From a virus: 37,518 nt of DNA. The DNA is taken from positions 1-37,518 of IMG/VR virus record IMGVR_UViG_3300048023_000340; one strand, 5' to 3'. The notes beneath the pieces are model-generated. The model worked only from the letters and a program-made list of their open reading frames with translations. It ran no database searches and had not been told where the DNA came from. Position numbers and translations under genes: made by a program. This document shows positions 1 through 9,881 of this stretch, piece by piece. Within the stretch, counting starts at the first letter, position 1. The number at the start of each line of letters is the position of its first letter.

Positions 1-2
1 AT

Positions 3-395
3 GAGCCACAAAAAATTATTACAGGCCTTCAATTAAAACAACAAGGCATTATTGATACACAAACATTACAAGAAAATATGGATGGATTAGATAACATTAC
101 ACAAATTCAACAAAGAATAAATAGCGAGAGAGCAGAAAATGTATTGTTTGAAAGTCTTATGGCCCAAGCTGCACAAGGTAATCCTAAAGCTACTATGGCC
201 GCAATAGAGATAAAGAAAAATCCTCAACATATAAACAAAATTTTAGAGAAGTTCTATACTGCTGAAGGTGATGAAATGTCACCGGAGGAGGAAGCACTTG
301 TGGGTGGACCTCAACAACCACAAGGAGGACCTCCACCAGGATTACAACAAGTATTAGCACAAGTAGCTGCACAAGGAGGTGGACCAGGTGCCTAA
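3..395 (+). CDS. Portal protein, C-terminal fragment (5' end outside window)
   Basis: The reading frame is open from the first complete codon in frame (base 3), so this is the 3' part of a larger gene. The visible 130 residues begin with a stretch of the form G-x-I-D-x-x-T-x-x-E-N-(x)n-I-x-x-E-R, typical of the helical C-terminal part of phage portal proteins. They end in a flexible Gln/Gly/Pro-rich tail, which is also common in portals. The portal forms the dodecameric ring at the packaging vertex. Position ahead of the scaffold and capsid genes fits, but no catalytic or diagnostic motif is in the fragment, so the call rests on composition and context. An internal ATG at 78 is probably not the start. 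Confidence 0.55.
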   Translation, partial: EPQKIITGLQLKQQGIIDTQTLQENMDGLDNITQIQQRINSERAENVLFESLMAQAAQGNPKATMAAIEIKKNPQHINKILEKFYTAEGDEMSPEEEALVGGPQQPQGGPPPGLQQVLAQVAAQGGGPGA

Positions 396-663
396 AGAAT
401 TTGACCCAATGGCGGAAATTGATAAAACATTTTTTGATATTGTTCACAATCAACCTGGTGAATGGATAACATCAATAGAACAAAATCCAACAGATTTTGA
501 ATTTACCCCTCACTATGTGGAATACCATATGCCTGGACCTATACCAGGAGTATTTATGCGTATAAGTATGCAGATAGAATTACCACAAGAAATGACAAAC
601 TTAAATCAATTTATGTTAAGTCTTAGTGAGTATTTATTAGATGAAGATGAGAAGTATGCGTAA
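388..663 (+). CDS. Hypothetical acidic protein, 91 aa
   Basis: No family recognised. The start is placed at GTG 388 because an AAGGAGG-like ribosome site at 373-379 lies about 8 bases upstream. An in-frame GTG at 379 would sit inside that site. The gene overlaps the end of the portal frame by 8 bases, implying translational coupling. The protein is acidic with a mixed alpha/beta look (FEFTPHYVEYH, then MRISMQIELP) and ends in DEDEKYA. A role in head assembly is possible from position only. Confidence 0.7.
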   Translation: MPKEFDPMAEIDKTFFDIVHNQPGEWITSIEQNPTDFEFTPHYVEYHMPGPIPGVFMRISMQIELPQEMTNLNQFMLSLSEYLLDEDEKYA

Positions 664-1099
664 ACCAGCAAGTAAAAAAACAGCTGAACAAGCTACAGAT
701 ATGAAAGCCGACCCAGGTTATCAAGACTTGTATGTACCAAGGAAGAGTGGCGACCCAACAGGACAAAGTAAAGTTATTAACGACACATTAGCACCGGGAC
801 TTAGTGCAGAAACTACTGGACCGGAAGGAGAAGCAGTAAATGCAAAAATAAATCAACCAGCTTCACCTATAGCATTAGGTGCACCTACTAAATTTGGAAG
901 TACTCCTATAACTAATGGTTTAAGAACAGCGGGTGCAAACATTCCAGGTAAACCACAAATGGATGTAGAGGCTTATTGGATGGGTTTGTTTGATGAATTT
1001 CGTGACCCAATGATAGCTGAATATTTAACTAACGATACTTTTGTAGCACCAAGAGTAGAAAAAGTTGGACCACAAAACGCAGATACAGAAACTTTCTAA
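656..1099 (+). CDS. Hypothetical protein, 147 aa
   Basis: No family recognised. The start is placed at ATG 656, whose ATGCGTAA overlaps the upstream stop by 8 bases, the same junction type used elsewhere here. An in-frame ATG at 641 would add five residues, and neither has a strong ribosome site. The N-terminus is basic (RKPASKKT); the middle is Gly/Pro/Ala/Thr-rich and probably disordered; the last 50 residues look folded (YWMGLFDEFRDPMIAEYL). The stop overlaps the next start (TAATG). Likely a minor virion or assembly protein, by position only. Confidence 0.65.
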   Translation: MRKPASKKTAEQATDMKADPGYQDLYVPRKSGDPTGQSKVINDTLAPGLSAETTGPEGEAVNAKINQPASPIALGAPTKFGSTPITNGLRTAGANIPGKPQMDVEAYWMGLFDEFRDPMIAEYLTNDTFVAPRVEKVGPQNADTETF

Positions 1100-4000
1100 T
1101 GCGTGGTTCATCGTTTTTTTCTGCTTCACATATAAGCGAGGCAATAGCTAGAGAAACTTTAAACAGAGTTAACTCTTACAAGCAAGGCCAAAAAATGTCT
1201 AAGACACCTCAAGGCCAAGAGTTAGTTAACAACTTTGTAGGACTAGGTAGAACATATCCTAATGTACCATTTAAAATGAATGCCTATCAAGCAATGGCTG
1301 GTACGCAAGAAGATGATACTGTAGCTTTTGCAACTGCTATGAAAACAGCAGAAATATTAGCAGAGCAATACCAGGTAGAACCAGTGACAGAAGTAGGTGG
1401 ATTAAAACGAGCATTCCAAGTAGGTATCTTAGGTCTTGACAGTATGTTTCAACCAGTATCAAGAGGTTTTAAATCAGCAGTAGTCGCTGCACAAGCAGAA
1501 GGTAAATCAGTTCCAGGCACAGTTGCACTAGCAACATTAGCTGGAATACCGGAAATACTTGTTGGTGATAAAGGTGAAGGTGGAGGTGCGTTCACACAAG
1601 GTGTTTTAAATGCATTACTTGGTGATGGTGTTGGTGATAAATACAGAGAAGCTAGAGATGCGTATGGACCATCAGAGTTAACTAGATATGTACAAGAAAA
1701 AAGAAAAGGTAATCCTATAAACCTAGGAGATGGATTAATGCCTAACTCTGTAGATTTAACTAAAACACAAGAATACTTAAATGCTATTCGTGCTGGTGAA
1801 AGTACACAAGTAGCTTATAACAAAGCTAAAGCTATTTATGGTAGAGATATTACAAATGCTTTTGACCAAGCAGAAGATAGGTTTAAATATACAACTAAGC
1901 GTGGAGAAAAAATAAATATATCTCCAGGAAGAGTTATTGCATCTACAATGACTAACCCTGGAAGCACAGGATACAGTGTTATATCCGGACTTATTGATGG
2001 TGTTTTTAGAGTAGCTGCTGACCCTATGAACTTAGCACTTATGTATGGTGCTGGAACTAAAACTGCAATGAGAACAATGTTAAATGCTAATAAAGCTGCA
2101 ACAAGAATTGGAACTCCTGCTTATAAGAATGCACAGTTTTGGAAAGGTTTTTTACCAGGTAAAACAGGTAAAGAAAACAGAGCATTGTTTTATGGTAAAA
2201 CAGCAGATGAAGTATTAACAGAAGAGTGGGGTATAAAGTTTACAAGAGCTTTAGCAGATTTAGATGGAGATGAAGGATTAGCATTTTTACGAGATATAAA
2301 AGAGTTTGATAGATTACCAGTATCAGTATTGCAAGTTCTTAATGTAGTAGATGACCCATTGCATATTAAACAAATACTAGAAACTGTAGCTAAAGCAGGA
2401 AGATTAACAGACCAAAACTACGATGATATGTTTAATATCATAAAAGAATATTTACCAGCTAATAAAAAAATAGAACTAGACAATGTTAGACAACTGACCA
2501 AAAGCAATAAAAACTTAGGGCTAAAAGTATTGCCTTATAAACCTACTGCTTATGGTGAGTTTTTTAATTATATGAACAAAGTAATTCTAGGTAAAACTAC
2601 AGAAGTAGCACCATTTAGAAAATTACTTGCACTAGGAACAGATAATCCAGTAAAAGGAATACTAGGTGCATCACAACAACTTAAATTAATGTTACCAAAA
2701 CATATGCAGAGAGCTTTAGCACTTAGACCGGAAACAGTAGTAATGGTTACAGAACTAGACAACAGCGTTAAGAATATAGACAATATGCTTAAAGCTGCAT
2801 TTGTTGACCCAAAGACAAGAGGTGCATATATTCGTGAAGGACTACAAGCAACAAGTCAAACACAATTAGATGACTTAGTTAATAGAGCCAATATGGATAT
2901 TGCTGGAAGTATTATAGATAAAAACCCTAACTTAAAATTTGATGTAGAAGATATTGTAAAACAACAAGAAAACTTTTCTGCACAAATGGAAGAGTTAAGA
3001 AGTTTCTTTAGTGGTACAGCTGGTTCTCTTGCATTTAACGGAACTAAAATTAAAAAACGATATAAGACATTAATAAAAGATTTAGAAGAGTATTACAAAA
3101 GAGCTGGTATTAAAGACTTTGACCCAACAGATTTGGAAAGATATGTGTATGAAGCAGTACCTACTATGCATTTATTATCACAAGCAAGCGGTTCATTCTC
3201 TTTACTTATGGACCCACAAGATATACTTCGTGCATCAAAAGCACATCAGCAATTAATAGGACCGGAGGAAAGTTTATTAAAAGCCTGGGGTAAAAACATA
3301 GGAGTTATACAGGACAAAGACTGGGTAAAAGAATTTAAAATTCCTAGAAGAGCATATGAAGGACAAGGTAAATTAAAACCACAAGGAAGCATAGACTATA
3401 TGTTTAATACATTTCAAAATGATTTCCTGAAACCTTTATGGATGATTAGGTTAGCTTTGTTGCTTCGTGTAGTTCCGGAAGAAGGTTTGAGAAACGCATA
3501 TGCAGGAAATGTTAATCCATTTACAAAATTCTTAACTAGATTATCTCTTACTTCTAATAAATACTATGACTTTTTTGAAGGAAGTAGAGCAGAAGCAGTA
3601 GCAAGAATATGGAACAATACCGGTGAGTTAGTAATGTCAACACAAATGAAACCGGAAGATATACAGTTTATGTTAAAGATGCTAGATGAAAGTGATGTTG
3701 CAGCTTTAAATGCAATGGATTACGGACAAGCAGAAAAACTAATTAAACGATACTTGCTAGAAACTAATTACAGTGGTGAAGTTAGTGAGTATATGGTTGA
3801 TGCAGCAGTCAATGGATTTGATGTAAGAAATGTAAAGTTTGCAGAACTTACAGAAAAAACATTTAATGCTAAAAAGAAAACTATTAAGGCCGAAGCTAAA
3901 GGTGCAATACAAGGATACGATGGAAATACCTATAACTCTATGGGTGAAGCAATACTTGCAACTGGTGGTTTTTCAGTAGATTTATCTAAACAAGGATTTA

Positions 4001-7000
4001 TAGACTTAGGATACAGAGGACCAGCAGAAGGTGATGTATTCGTATCTGCTTATAAAAATAAAGAAATGCAAATAGGTAATGTTGGCGAAATAGAAAAAGA
4101 AGCAGCTAAGTATGGTATAACACCAGCAGAATATTTAGATACACAAATAGATAATTTATTTTTTGATGATGACACAGTTGCATTGTTGGCTAAAGACAAA
4201 CACGCAATGGGTGTTTATACAGACAAAGATGGAAATATTATGTTAGATGTAGCGGTAGGACTTAGTGGTGATAATGCTATAACTAATGCTGCAATGATAG
4301 GTATGAATGCATTCCAGGAAAGTGTTTATGTAGTTAATAGACAAACAGCAATAGATGCAGGATTTGGTAAAGCATTAGGAAACTTAGATAATAGTAATTT
4401 AATATTTTTACATTTAGTAGAAGAAGGTAAAGGTGCTAAATCAATTAACATTGATAGTGTTATTAATAAACCAGCACTAGAGGCATTGTTTAAATCTAAC
4501 TTTGATGCATTAAAAATATCAGTAGATGAAGTTAAGGGTGCCGCACAAGGATTACCAGGTGGTAGTTTAATGAATAACACACCGGAGTATATGTCATCTA
4601 TGGGTGACCAAGCATTAACAGCTGCATTTAAAACAGGTCGTAAAGATTTAATTGAAAATATGTTTATACAAGTTGATAAGTATTTAGGTGATGGAAGTAT
4701 TAATCCTAGATACTGGGAAGCATTATGGAGTGAAATAGAACTACTAGCTACTGACCCTATTGCAGTAAGAGTAGCGAATATGGGAATAGATGAAGCATTC
4801 AAATATTTTAGAAATGAAGGTAGTGAAATTATAGATGACTTAGTTAGAAGAAGTTTTAACGAAGAAGATAAAATATATGGATTAAAAAATGCTGCTGGTG
4901 ATAAAGCATTCAAAGAATATTTAGAGAGTGTTCAATATAGAATAGCAAGGCTTATAGGTGCAGACCATCAAATACTAGACCCAGTAACAAACATACCAAT
5001 ATCTGCGGAAGCTGCAAGACAAGTAGGATTTAAAGATGGATATAAAATATATCCTAAATTTACAAGCGACTTAAATTCAGTTAAGAGTTCACAAATATTA
5101 GAAATGATTAGAACTGGTGGTGTTCTTAATAGGAAAGACTGGGTTAAATGGAAACAACATAACCAGTTGCTTAAAGGTAATTCAGTTAGAACAGGTGGTA
5201 AAAGTATTAAAGGACAAGCTAACCAGGCATTCTATAAAGAATTAATTGAAGAATTATCATCGGAAGTTGATAAAGCAGGATTAGGCCCTATGTCATTACC
5301 AGCTAAGTTTGATGGTTCACAAAGAATAAGTGAAAGCGGAACAATGGTAGTTGGAGATAAGATAGTAGCAGCTGGATATTTTGATGATGCTAATTATAAT
5401 CCTGGTGCTATGGGTGGTTACAAAAAAATAATAGATACTGCTTATGATAGTTTACTTGCAAGCCCATCTAGTCGTTTAAACAGGGACCCATTGTTTAGGT
5501 ATGCATTCTATGAAAATGCAATAGAGGCTATGGCCTATATGGATGATGCAACTAAAGCAGAGTTTTTAAAAGGTGCAGAAGCCTGGGTAGATGGTAATAA
5601 ACTATGGGACCAGCTAATAGAAGCTGCTAAACAACCGGCAGTTGAAAATACAATTACTTCTCTTAAACAAGCAGAAGATATATTAAAAGCTAAAGCAATG
5701 GAAGAAGTAAAAACAATATTGTATTCTACAAATCAAAGACATATGGCCAGCGATTTGTTTAACAAGTACATACCATTCCCGGAAATATGGGCAGAGGTAT
5801 TCCAATCTTGGGGTAAATTAATACAAGAAAATCCACAGAAGTTTAATAAAACAAGAATTGCAATAGACAATGGTGAAGAAGCAAAACCTTGGGATAGTGA
5901 AAATGGTTTCTTAGAAGAGGACCCAAGAACAGGCAAGATGATGTTTAACTATGTAGATGCATTGAACTTATTATCATTTGGTGTTGCCGGTAGGGCATTG
6001 AAAGCAGTAGCACAACAGACAGCTTTTGGTGAAAACTTAGAAGATGAAGGTGTAAGAATGTCTTTACCAGGATATGCTAGCGGTCTTAACTTAATAGCAC
6101 AGAATGGTTTCGCACCAGGTTTTGGACCATTAGTTACAATACCAGCAAATATAATTGCACAAAGAATGCCGGTTCCTAAAGGAATACAAGATTTCTTTTT
6201 AGGTTCTTTCGGTAGAGGTAATCCTCTTGACCAGCTACCAGCCTGGCTACAAAAATTATTTACAAACGAAAATACTTACAGTGTAGAACGACAAGCACAA
6301 TTTGGTACAGCAGTTATGGATACTTATACAGGATTTGTATTAGCAGGTTTAGTTGACCAAACAGACCAAAACAGTATTGATAAATATATGAATAAAGCAT
6401 TTGACCAAGCAGGTAAATTATTTATTTTTAGAGGAACTACACAATTTACATTACCTACTGGAATACAACCAAGGATAGAAGTAGAAGATAAAGATGGAAC
6501 TTGGTGGACAACACAGGCCTTAAAATCTAAATACGATGAGTTGTTAATTAAGAATGGGTATGATTACATACAAACAGATATGGATTTTGAAAAGAAGTTT
6601 GGTATAAATCCTATTCCATTAACACAATCTAAGAACCAAAGTATGGGTAAAAAACCAGTAAAGGAACATTCATACTTTTGGTGGAACCAAGATAATAGAA
6701 AAGACATACTTGAACCAGGTGCATTACCCAACACTGGTGTGTATATACAACCGGACAAAATAGAAGATGAATTATATTATCCAGCATTTTATGAGATAGA
6801 AAGTCAAAACTTAAATCCAAGACAATATGCAGAGTTTATGCAACAGTCACAAGCTATCTTTGAATTAGAAAAAAAGAAAGTAGATATAAGAAATAATGAA
6901 CCGGAACGAAACTGGGAAGATGCATATGCAGATGCTAAAAGAGAAATACAAGATGAGTATGGTATTGCTAACATTTACAATTTTGTAGGAAAGCAACAAA

Positions 7001-7380
7001 GAGCAAAGATAGAAACTATTATGTCTGAACTTTCAAATTGGGGAGATTATGAACTTACTAAAAATTCACCGGAGTATGCATTTGTAGTAGAATATGTACA
7101 AAGAAGAAACGAAGTTCTTGATGTATTTCTTAATAATGGAAATTACACATACACTAACAGGTATGGGCAAAGTGAAACATTAAGAATTAGAGGTTCTTCA
7201 AGAAGTAATCCAGTGTTAAGTGGTAGTAGCGATGACTACTTAGAAGCACAGGAAGTAATGAGATTTATATGGGAGGACATCGTGGCTAAGAGTGAAGGTA
7301 CAAACTTTAGACAATTAGCTAATGAAGTATTGTTTTACGAAATAAGCCCAGTCAACCCAACAAATATAAAGGATAGATAA
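1099..7380 (+). CDS. Giant virion-type protein, 2093 aa, unknown function
   Basis: This is the largest gene, one sixth of the window, and is coupled on both sides by TAATG. No enzymatic motif was recognised. It is largely helical and soluble-looking, with scattered hydrophobic, glycine-containing stretches. Examples lie near residues 110-155, 290-320, about 775-800 (LWMIRLALLLRVVPEEG) and about 1630-1720 (GYASGLNLIAQNGFAPG). Size, helical content and position among structural genes fit a protein packaged inside the head and ejected with DNA, as internal virion proteins are in short-tailed phages. A tape measure is less likely, because no tail-tube or sheath genes are visible and the gene precedes the capsid gene. 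The function is inferred only. Confidence 0.85.
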   Translation: MRGSSFFSASHISEAIARETLNRVNSYKQGQKMSKTPQGQELVNNFVGLGRTYPNVPFKMNAYQAMAGTQEDDTVAFATAMKTAEILAEQYQVEPVTEVGGLKRAFQVGILGLDSMFQPVSRGFKSAVVAAQAEGKSVPGTVALATLAGIPEILVGDKGEGGGAFTQGVLNALLGDGVGDKYREARDAYGPSELTRYVQEKRKGNPINLGDGLMPNSVDLTKTQEYLNAIRAGESTQVAYNKAKAIYGRDITNAFDQAEDRFKYTTKRGEKINISPGRVIASTMTNPGSTGYSVISGLIDGVFRVAADPMNLALMYGAGTKTAMRTMLNANKAATRIGTPAYKNAQFWKGFLPGKTGKENRALFYGKTADEVLTEEWGIKFTRALADLDGDEGLAFLRDIKEFDRLPVSVLQVLNVVDDPLHIKQILETVAKAGRLTDQNYDDMFNIIKEYLPANKKIELDNVRQLTKSNKNLGLKVLPYKPTAYGEFFNYMNKVILGKTTEVAPFRKLLALGTDNPVKGILGASQQLKLMLPKHMQRALALRPETVVMVTELDNSVKNIDNMLKAAFVDPKTRGAYIREGLQATSQTQLDDLVNRANMDIAGSIIDKNPNLKFDVEDIVKQQENFSAQMEELRSFFSGTAGSLAFNGTKIKKRYKTLIKDLEEYYKRAGIKDFDPTDLERYVYEAVPTMHLLSQASGSFSLLMDPQDILRASKAHQQLIGPEESLLKAWGKNIGVIQDKDWVKEFKIPRRAYEGQGKLKPQGSIDYMFNTFQNDFLKPLWMIRLALLLRVVPEEGLRNAYAGNVNPFTKFLTRLSLTSNKYYDFFEGSRAEAVARIWNNTGELVMSTQMKPEDIQFMLKMLDESDVAALNAMDYGQAEKLIKRYLLETNYSGEVSEYMVDAAVNGFDVRNVKFAELTEKTFNAKKKTIKAEAKGAIQGYDGNTYNSMGEAILATGGFSVDLSKQGFIDLGYRGPAEGDVFVSAYKNKEMQIGNVGEIEKEAAKYGITPAEYLDTQIDNLFFDDDTVALLAKDKHAMGVYTDKDGNIMLDVAVGLSGDNAITNAAMIGMNAFQESVYVVNRQTAIDAGFGKALGNLDNSNLIFLHLVEEGKGAKSINIDSVINKPALEALFKSNFDALKISVDEVKGAAQGLPGGSLMNNTPEYMSSMGDQALTAAFKTGRKDLIENMFIQVDKYLGDGSINPRYWEALWSEIELLATDPIAVRVANMGIDEAFKYFRNEGSEIIDDLVRRSFNEEDKIYGLKNAAGDKAFKEYLESVQYRIARLIGADHQILDPVTNIPISAEAARQVGFKDGYKIYPKFTSDLNSVKSSQILEMIRTGGVLNRKDWVKWKQHNQLLKGNSVRTGGKSIKGQANQAFYKELIEELSSEVDKAGLGPMSLPAKFDGSQRISESGTMVVGDKIVAAGYFDDANYNPGAMGGYKKIIDTAYDSLLASPSSRLNRDPLFRYAFYENAIEAMAYMDDATKAEFLKGAEAWVDGNKLWDQLIEAAKQPAVENTITSLKQAEDILKAKAMEEVKTILYSTNQRHMASDLFNKYIPFPEIWAEVFQSWGKLIQENPQKFNKTRIAIDNGEEAKPWDSENGFLEEDPRTGKMMFNYVDALNLLSFGVAGRALKAVAQQTAFGENLEDEGVRMSLPGYASGLNLIAQNGFAPGFGPLVTIPANIIAQRMPVPKGIQDFFLGSFGRGNPLDQLPAWLQKLFTNENTYSVERQAQFGTAVMDTYTGFVLAGLVDQTDQNSIDKYMNKAFDQAGKLFIFRGTTQFTLPTGIQPRIEVEDKDGTWWTTQALKSKYDELLIKNGYDYIQTDMDFEKKFGINPIPLTQSKNQSMGKKPVKEHSYFWWNQDNRKDILEPGALPNTGVYIQPDKIEDELYYPAFYEIESQNLNPRQYAEFMQQSQAIFELEKKKVDIRNNEPERNWEDAYADAKREIQDEYGIANIYNFVGKQQRAKIETIMSELSNWGDYELTKNSPEYAFVVEYVQRRNEVLDVFLNNGNYTYTNRYGQSETLRIRGSSRSNPVLSGSSDDYLEAQEVMRFIWEDIVAKSEGTNFRQLANEVLFYEISPVNPTNIKDR

Positions 7381-8864
7381 TGGACCCGGATAACGAAGAA
7401 AATAATATATTAGACCTTGAAGAAGGCAGCAGTGATGACACTGGTATAGATGTTGCTGATTTTAGTGAAGGTGGGATAGGTTCACAATCTATAGGAAGTA
7501 TAATAGCTTATTATCTTCAACAAGCTGCATATGAATATGATATCGCAAAAATAAATGAAAAAGGCACATCAGTTGATGCTAATACTCAAACTTTTAATTT
7601 AAACCAAATATTTCAAAACGCTGATTTACGAGGCATATTTAGTGATGAAACAATAGCTTTATACAATGATGTCACAACAAATCTAAACATAGATAAATTA
7701 ACAGAGTTAGTAATAAAAGCTGATGCAGAAATTAGAAGTGCTGAACCGGTAATTGATAGACCGACTGAAGGTTCTGTTAAAGGTGCAACATCATATGTAT
7801 TTCAAAAACCAGGATTTTTTGGACAGGGTACACAAACAAATACACAAGACATAATAGATGAAATAAACAAAACTCTTAACAGTGTTGATTACACAAGTGC
7901 TAGAGAAACAGAAGAGAGATTACAAAAACAATCTGATGCTGGAGAATATATACCGGACCCAGCAGGTACTTATAGGTCAACTCATCCAGCGTGGGGATAT
8001 ACAACCGATAAAGATGGAATGGTTCAGTCTAAAACTGAAACTGACCCTACTACTGGAGAGCCTACAGAGTATGATGCACCATTCCCAAAAGGTGCAGAGT
8101 ATAGAAACTTTATTGATATGGACCCAAGTGAAATATTTATATTAAAACAACGAATGGTTAGAGCAGGACACGATGCAGGACCACCAGCAGAATTTGGCCA
8201 GTGGACAGATAAAGATGCTGCTTTTATGGCCCAAATATTTATCAAAGCAACTGATACTGGTAACTGGGAAAAAGATATGGCTGCTGGTATTGCTATGTAT
8301 GAAACTACTCTTACAGAACAAGAAGCAGTATATAACGAAACAAAAAACTTTAGTGAAATGTATCAGGATTTCATAAACCTTGAACAACAAGTTAAAGCAA
8401 ATCCAACACAAATTAAAGAACTTATGGACCAAGTAGGTGCGTTAATGGGTATTAATTTTACTGATGCAGATTATGTAGATTTCGCAGAAGATATAAATAA
8501 AAGTTTAGCCGAAGCATCTGCATCTCAAAAGGCATACGAAGATAGCTTAATAACAGATAGAGATATTATCTTAGGGACTACATTGGGAGATAGTTATAGA
8601 GCAGAACCAGGTGAAGGTTATGTCAAACTAGCATTACCTAATAGCCGGCTACCTTTAATTGTTCCTGGATACGAAGTCTTAATGCAAGGCAAAGGTGAGA
8701 TACCACAACCTAAAAGTGCTATAGATACCATACAAGAAAATTTATTAGCAAGACCGGAGATACAAGGAGAGATAGCATCGGTAGAGAATTTACAACAAAT
8801 ACAATATGGTACTAACTTTTTTGAAGCATCAATGGGCCAAATTGGAATGGGAGATGATACATAA
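7380..8864 (+). CDS. Hypothetical virion-associated protein, 494 aa
   Basis: No family recognised. It is coupled to its neighbours by TAATG at both ends. The protein is acidic; a disordered acidic N-terminus (DPDNEENNILDLEEGSSDD) is followed by a mainly helical body with no membrane segment or signal peptide. It is one of five consecutive medium-sized, acidic, apparently helical proteins (7380-13951) between the giant protein and the scaffold gene. This block could encode internal head or ejection proteins, inferred from arrangement alone. Confidence 0.8.
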   Translation: MDPDNEENNILDLEEGSSDDTGIDVADFSEGGIGSQSIGSIIAYYLQQAAYEYDIAKINEKGTSVDANTQTFNLNQIFQNADLRGIFSDETIALYNDVTTNLNIDKLTELVIKADAEIRSAEPVIDRPTEGSVKGATSYVFQKPGFFGQGTQTNTQDIIDEINKTLNSVDYTSARETEERLQKQSDAGEYIPDPAGTYRSTHPAWGYTTDKDGMVQSKTETDPTTGEPTEYDAPFPKGAEYRNFIDMDPSEIFILKQRMVRAGHDAGPPAEFGQWTDKDAAFMAQIFIKATDTGNWEKDMAAGIAMYETTLTEQEAVYNETKNFSEMYQDFINLEQQVKANPTQIKELMDQVGALMGINFTDADYVDFAEDINKSLAEASASQKAYEDSLITDRDIILGTTLGDSYRAEPGEGYVKLALPNSRLPLIVPGYEVLMQGKGEIPQPKSAIDTIQENLLARPEIQGEIASVENLQQIQYGTNFFEASMGQIGMGDDT

Positions 8865-9805
8865 TGGAAGAAAATAATACAACACCATTTGGTGGACTGG
8901 ACTGGTATAAAGCTAAGACTGTTGAAGAGATGCGTGCAGATTTAGTAAGTATGGCCCAAGGTAATTACTTTGATAATGAAACAGAATATGTGTTTAAAGC
9001 AAGTGGTGACATTGTTATTAGAACTGGTGAAGAACTTAATGACCAAGCACCGGAAGGACCAGGACCGGAAGAATATCAACAAATGAACAATGAACAAATA
9101 GTTCAACAATATGTATCAAGAATTAAAATGTATCCACCATTAGTGTCAATAGAAGACCAAGAAGGTTTTGCTGAAGCGTACTTACCTGCATTAGAGAATA
9201 TGAATAATGTTGCAAGTGTATTTGGTAATGATGTTCAGTATGGAGATGGTATGACAATGGCTTCAGAAATACAGACAGGTGCAATAACAGATTATATTGC
9301 TACAGGATTTGAAAGTATTCAAGAGTTTTATGACTGGTATCTAAGTGATGTTGCACCTCATCAAGCAGTATTACAACCAGGACAAACACAAGCAGAAGAC
9401 TTTAGTATTGTTGATGAAGGTTTTTATGATGAGAAGAAAAATTTAACTGATGAATTTCCAATGTCTGAACCATTTGTGGACCCAATGACCACTCCAAACA
9501 CTAGATTTGTTAGAAGCCCGGCAACACAAACTGATAACTCTTTGTTTAAACAGCCAGCTAAGAACTACTATGGACTGCTTAAATTGATTACCAACATACA
9601 AGAGGGTGCTGAAGATTTTGTAAAATATAAAGATAGACTTAAAGCAGGTGCATTTGAAGGTATGGGACCTACAAAAGAAGCATTAGCTAGAGCAGGTAGG
9701 CTAGAAAGTGAACCACCTAATACTGTATTTCCACAAAACGAAGAAGCTAAGTCTTTACTAGAGATGGTTAAAGAGATACAAGGTGGTAACCAAATTGCAG
9801 ATTAA
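8864..9805 (+). CDS. Hypothetical virion-associated protein, 313 aa
   Basis: No family recognised. The start overlaps the upstream stop (TAATG). The protein is acidic and Gln-rich, with short aromatic patches (FYDWYLSDVAPHQ near residue 165) and a likely coiled or helical C-terminus. The gene carries the first copy of the dispersed palindrome in the window (9542-9553), read in frame as Leu-Phe-Lys-Gln. The tail overlaps a tiny downstream frame starting at 9795. Confidence 0.8.
   Translation: MEENNTTPFGGLDWYKAKTVEEMRADLVSMAQGNYFDNETEYVFKASGDIVIRTGEELNDQAPEGPGPEEYQQMNNEQIVQQYVSRIKMYPPLVSIEDQEGFAEAYLPALENMNNVASVFGNDVQYGDGMTMASEIQTGAITDYIATGFESIQEFYDWYLSDVAPHQAVLQPGQTQAEDFSIVDEGFYDEKKNLTDEFPMSEPFVDPMTTPNTRFVRSPATQTDNSLFKQPAKNYYGLLKLITNIQEGAEDFVKYKDRLKAGAFEGMGPTKEALARAGRLESEPPNTVFPQNEEAKSLLEMVKEIQGGNQIAD
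9542..9553. repeat. Dispersed palindrome copy 1 (inside gene)
   Basis: TTGTTTAAACAG inside the 313-residue gene, read in frame as L-F-K-Q. It is the leftmost copy in the window; none was seen in the first 9.5 kb. Confidence 0.8.
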
Positions 9806-9881
9806 AAAGAAAACTGTTGAAGAAATAGCTGAAGAACTTAAACAAGCCAAGGAACAATTTAAAAAAACTAAAGAGAAATAA
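9795..9881 (+). CDS. Small charged helical protein, 28 aa (TTG start)
   Basis: A short frame begins at TTG 9795, with a ribosome-site-like AAGGTGG about 8 bases upstream. It overlaps the previous gene by 11 bases and ends in TAATG shared with the next start, so it fills the only gap in this block and matches the local coupling pattern. The product is Lys/Glu-rich and should form one amphipathic helix (KTVEEIAEELKQAKEQF). Function unknown. It could instead be a non-functional spacer, since the start codon is weak. Confidence 0.5.
   Translation: MQIKKKTVEEIAEELKQAKEQFKKTKEK

Noticed and set aside
4326-4913. Leftward open frame of 195 codons inside the giant gene
   Set aside because: It is antisense to a clearly coding frame with overlaps on both ends, has no promoter or ribosome site and has atypical composition.
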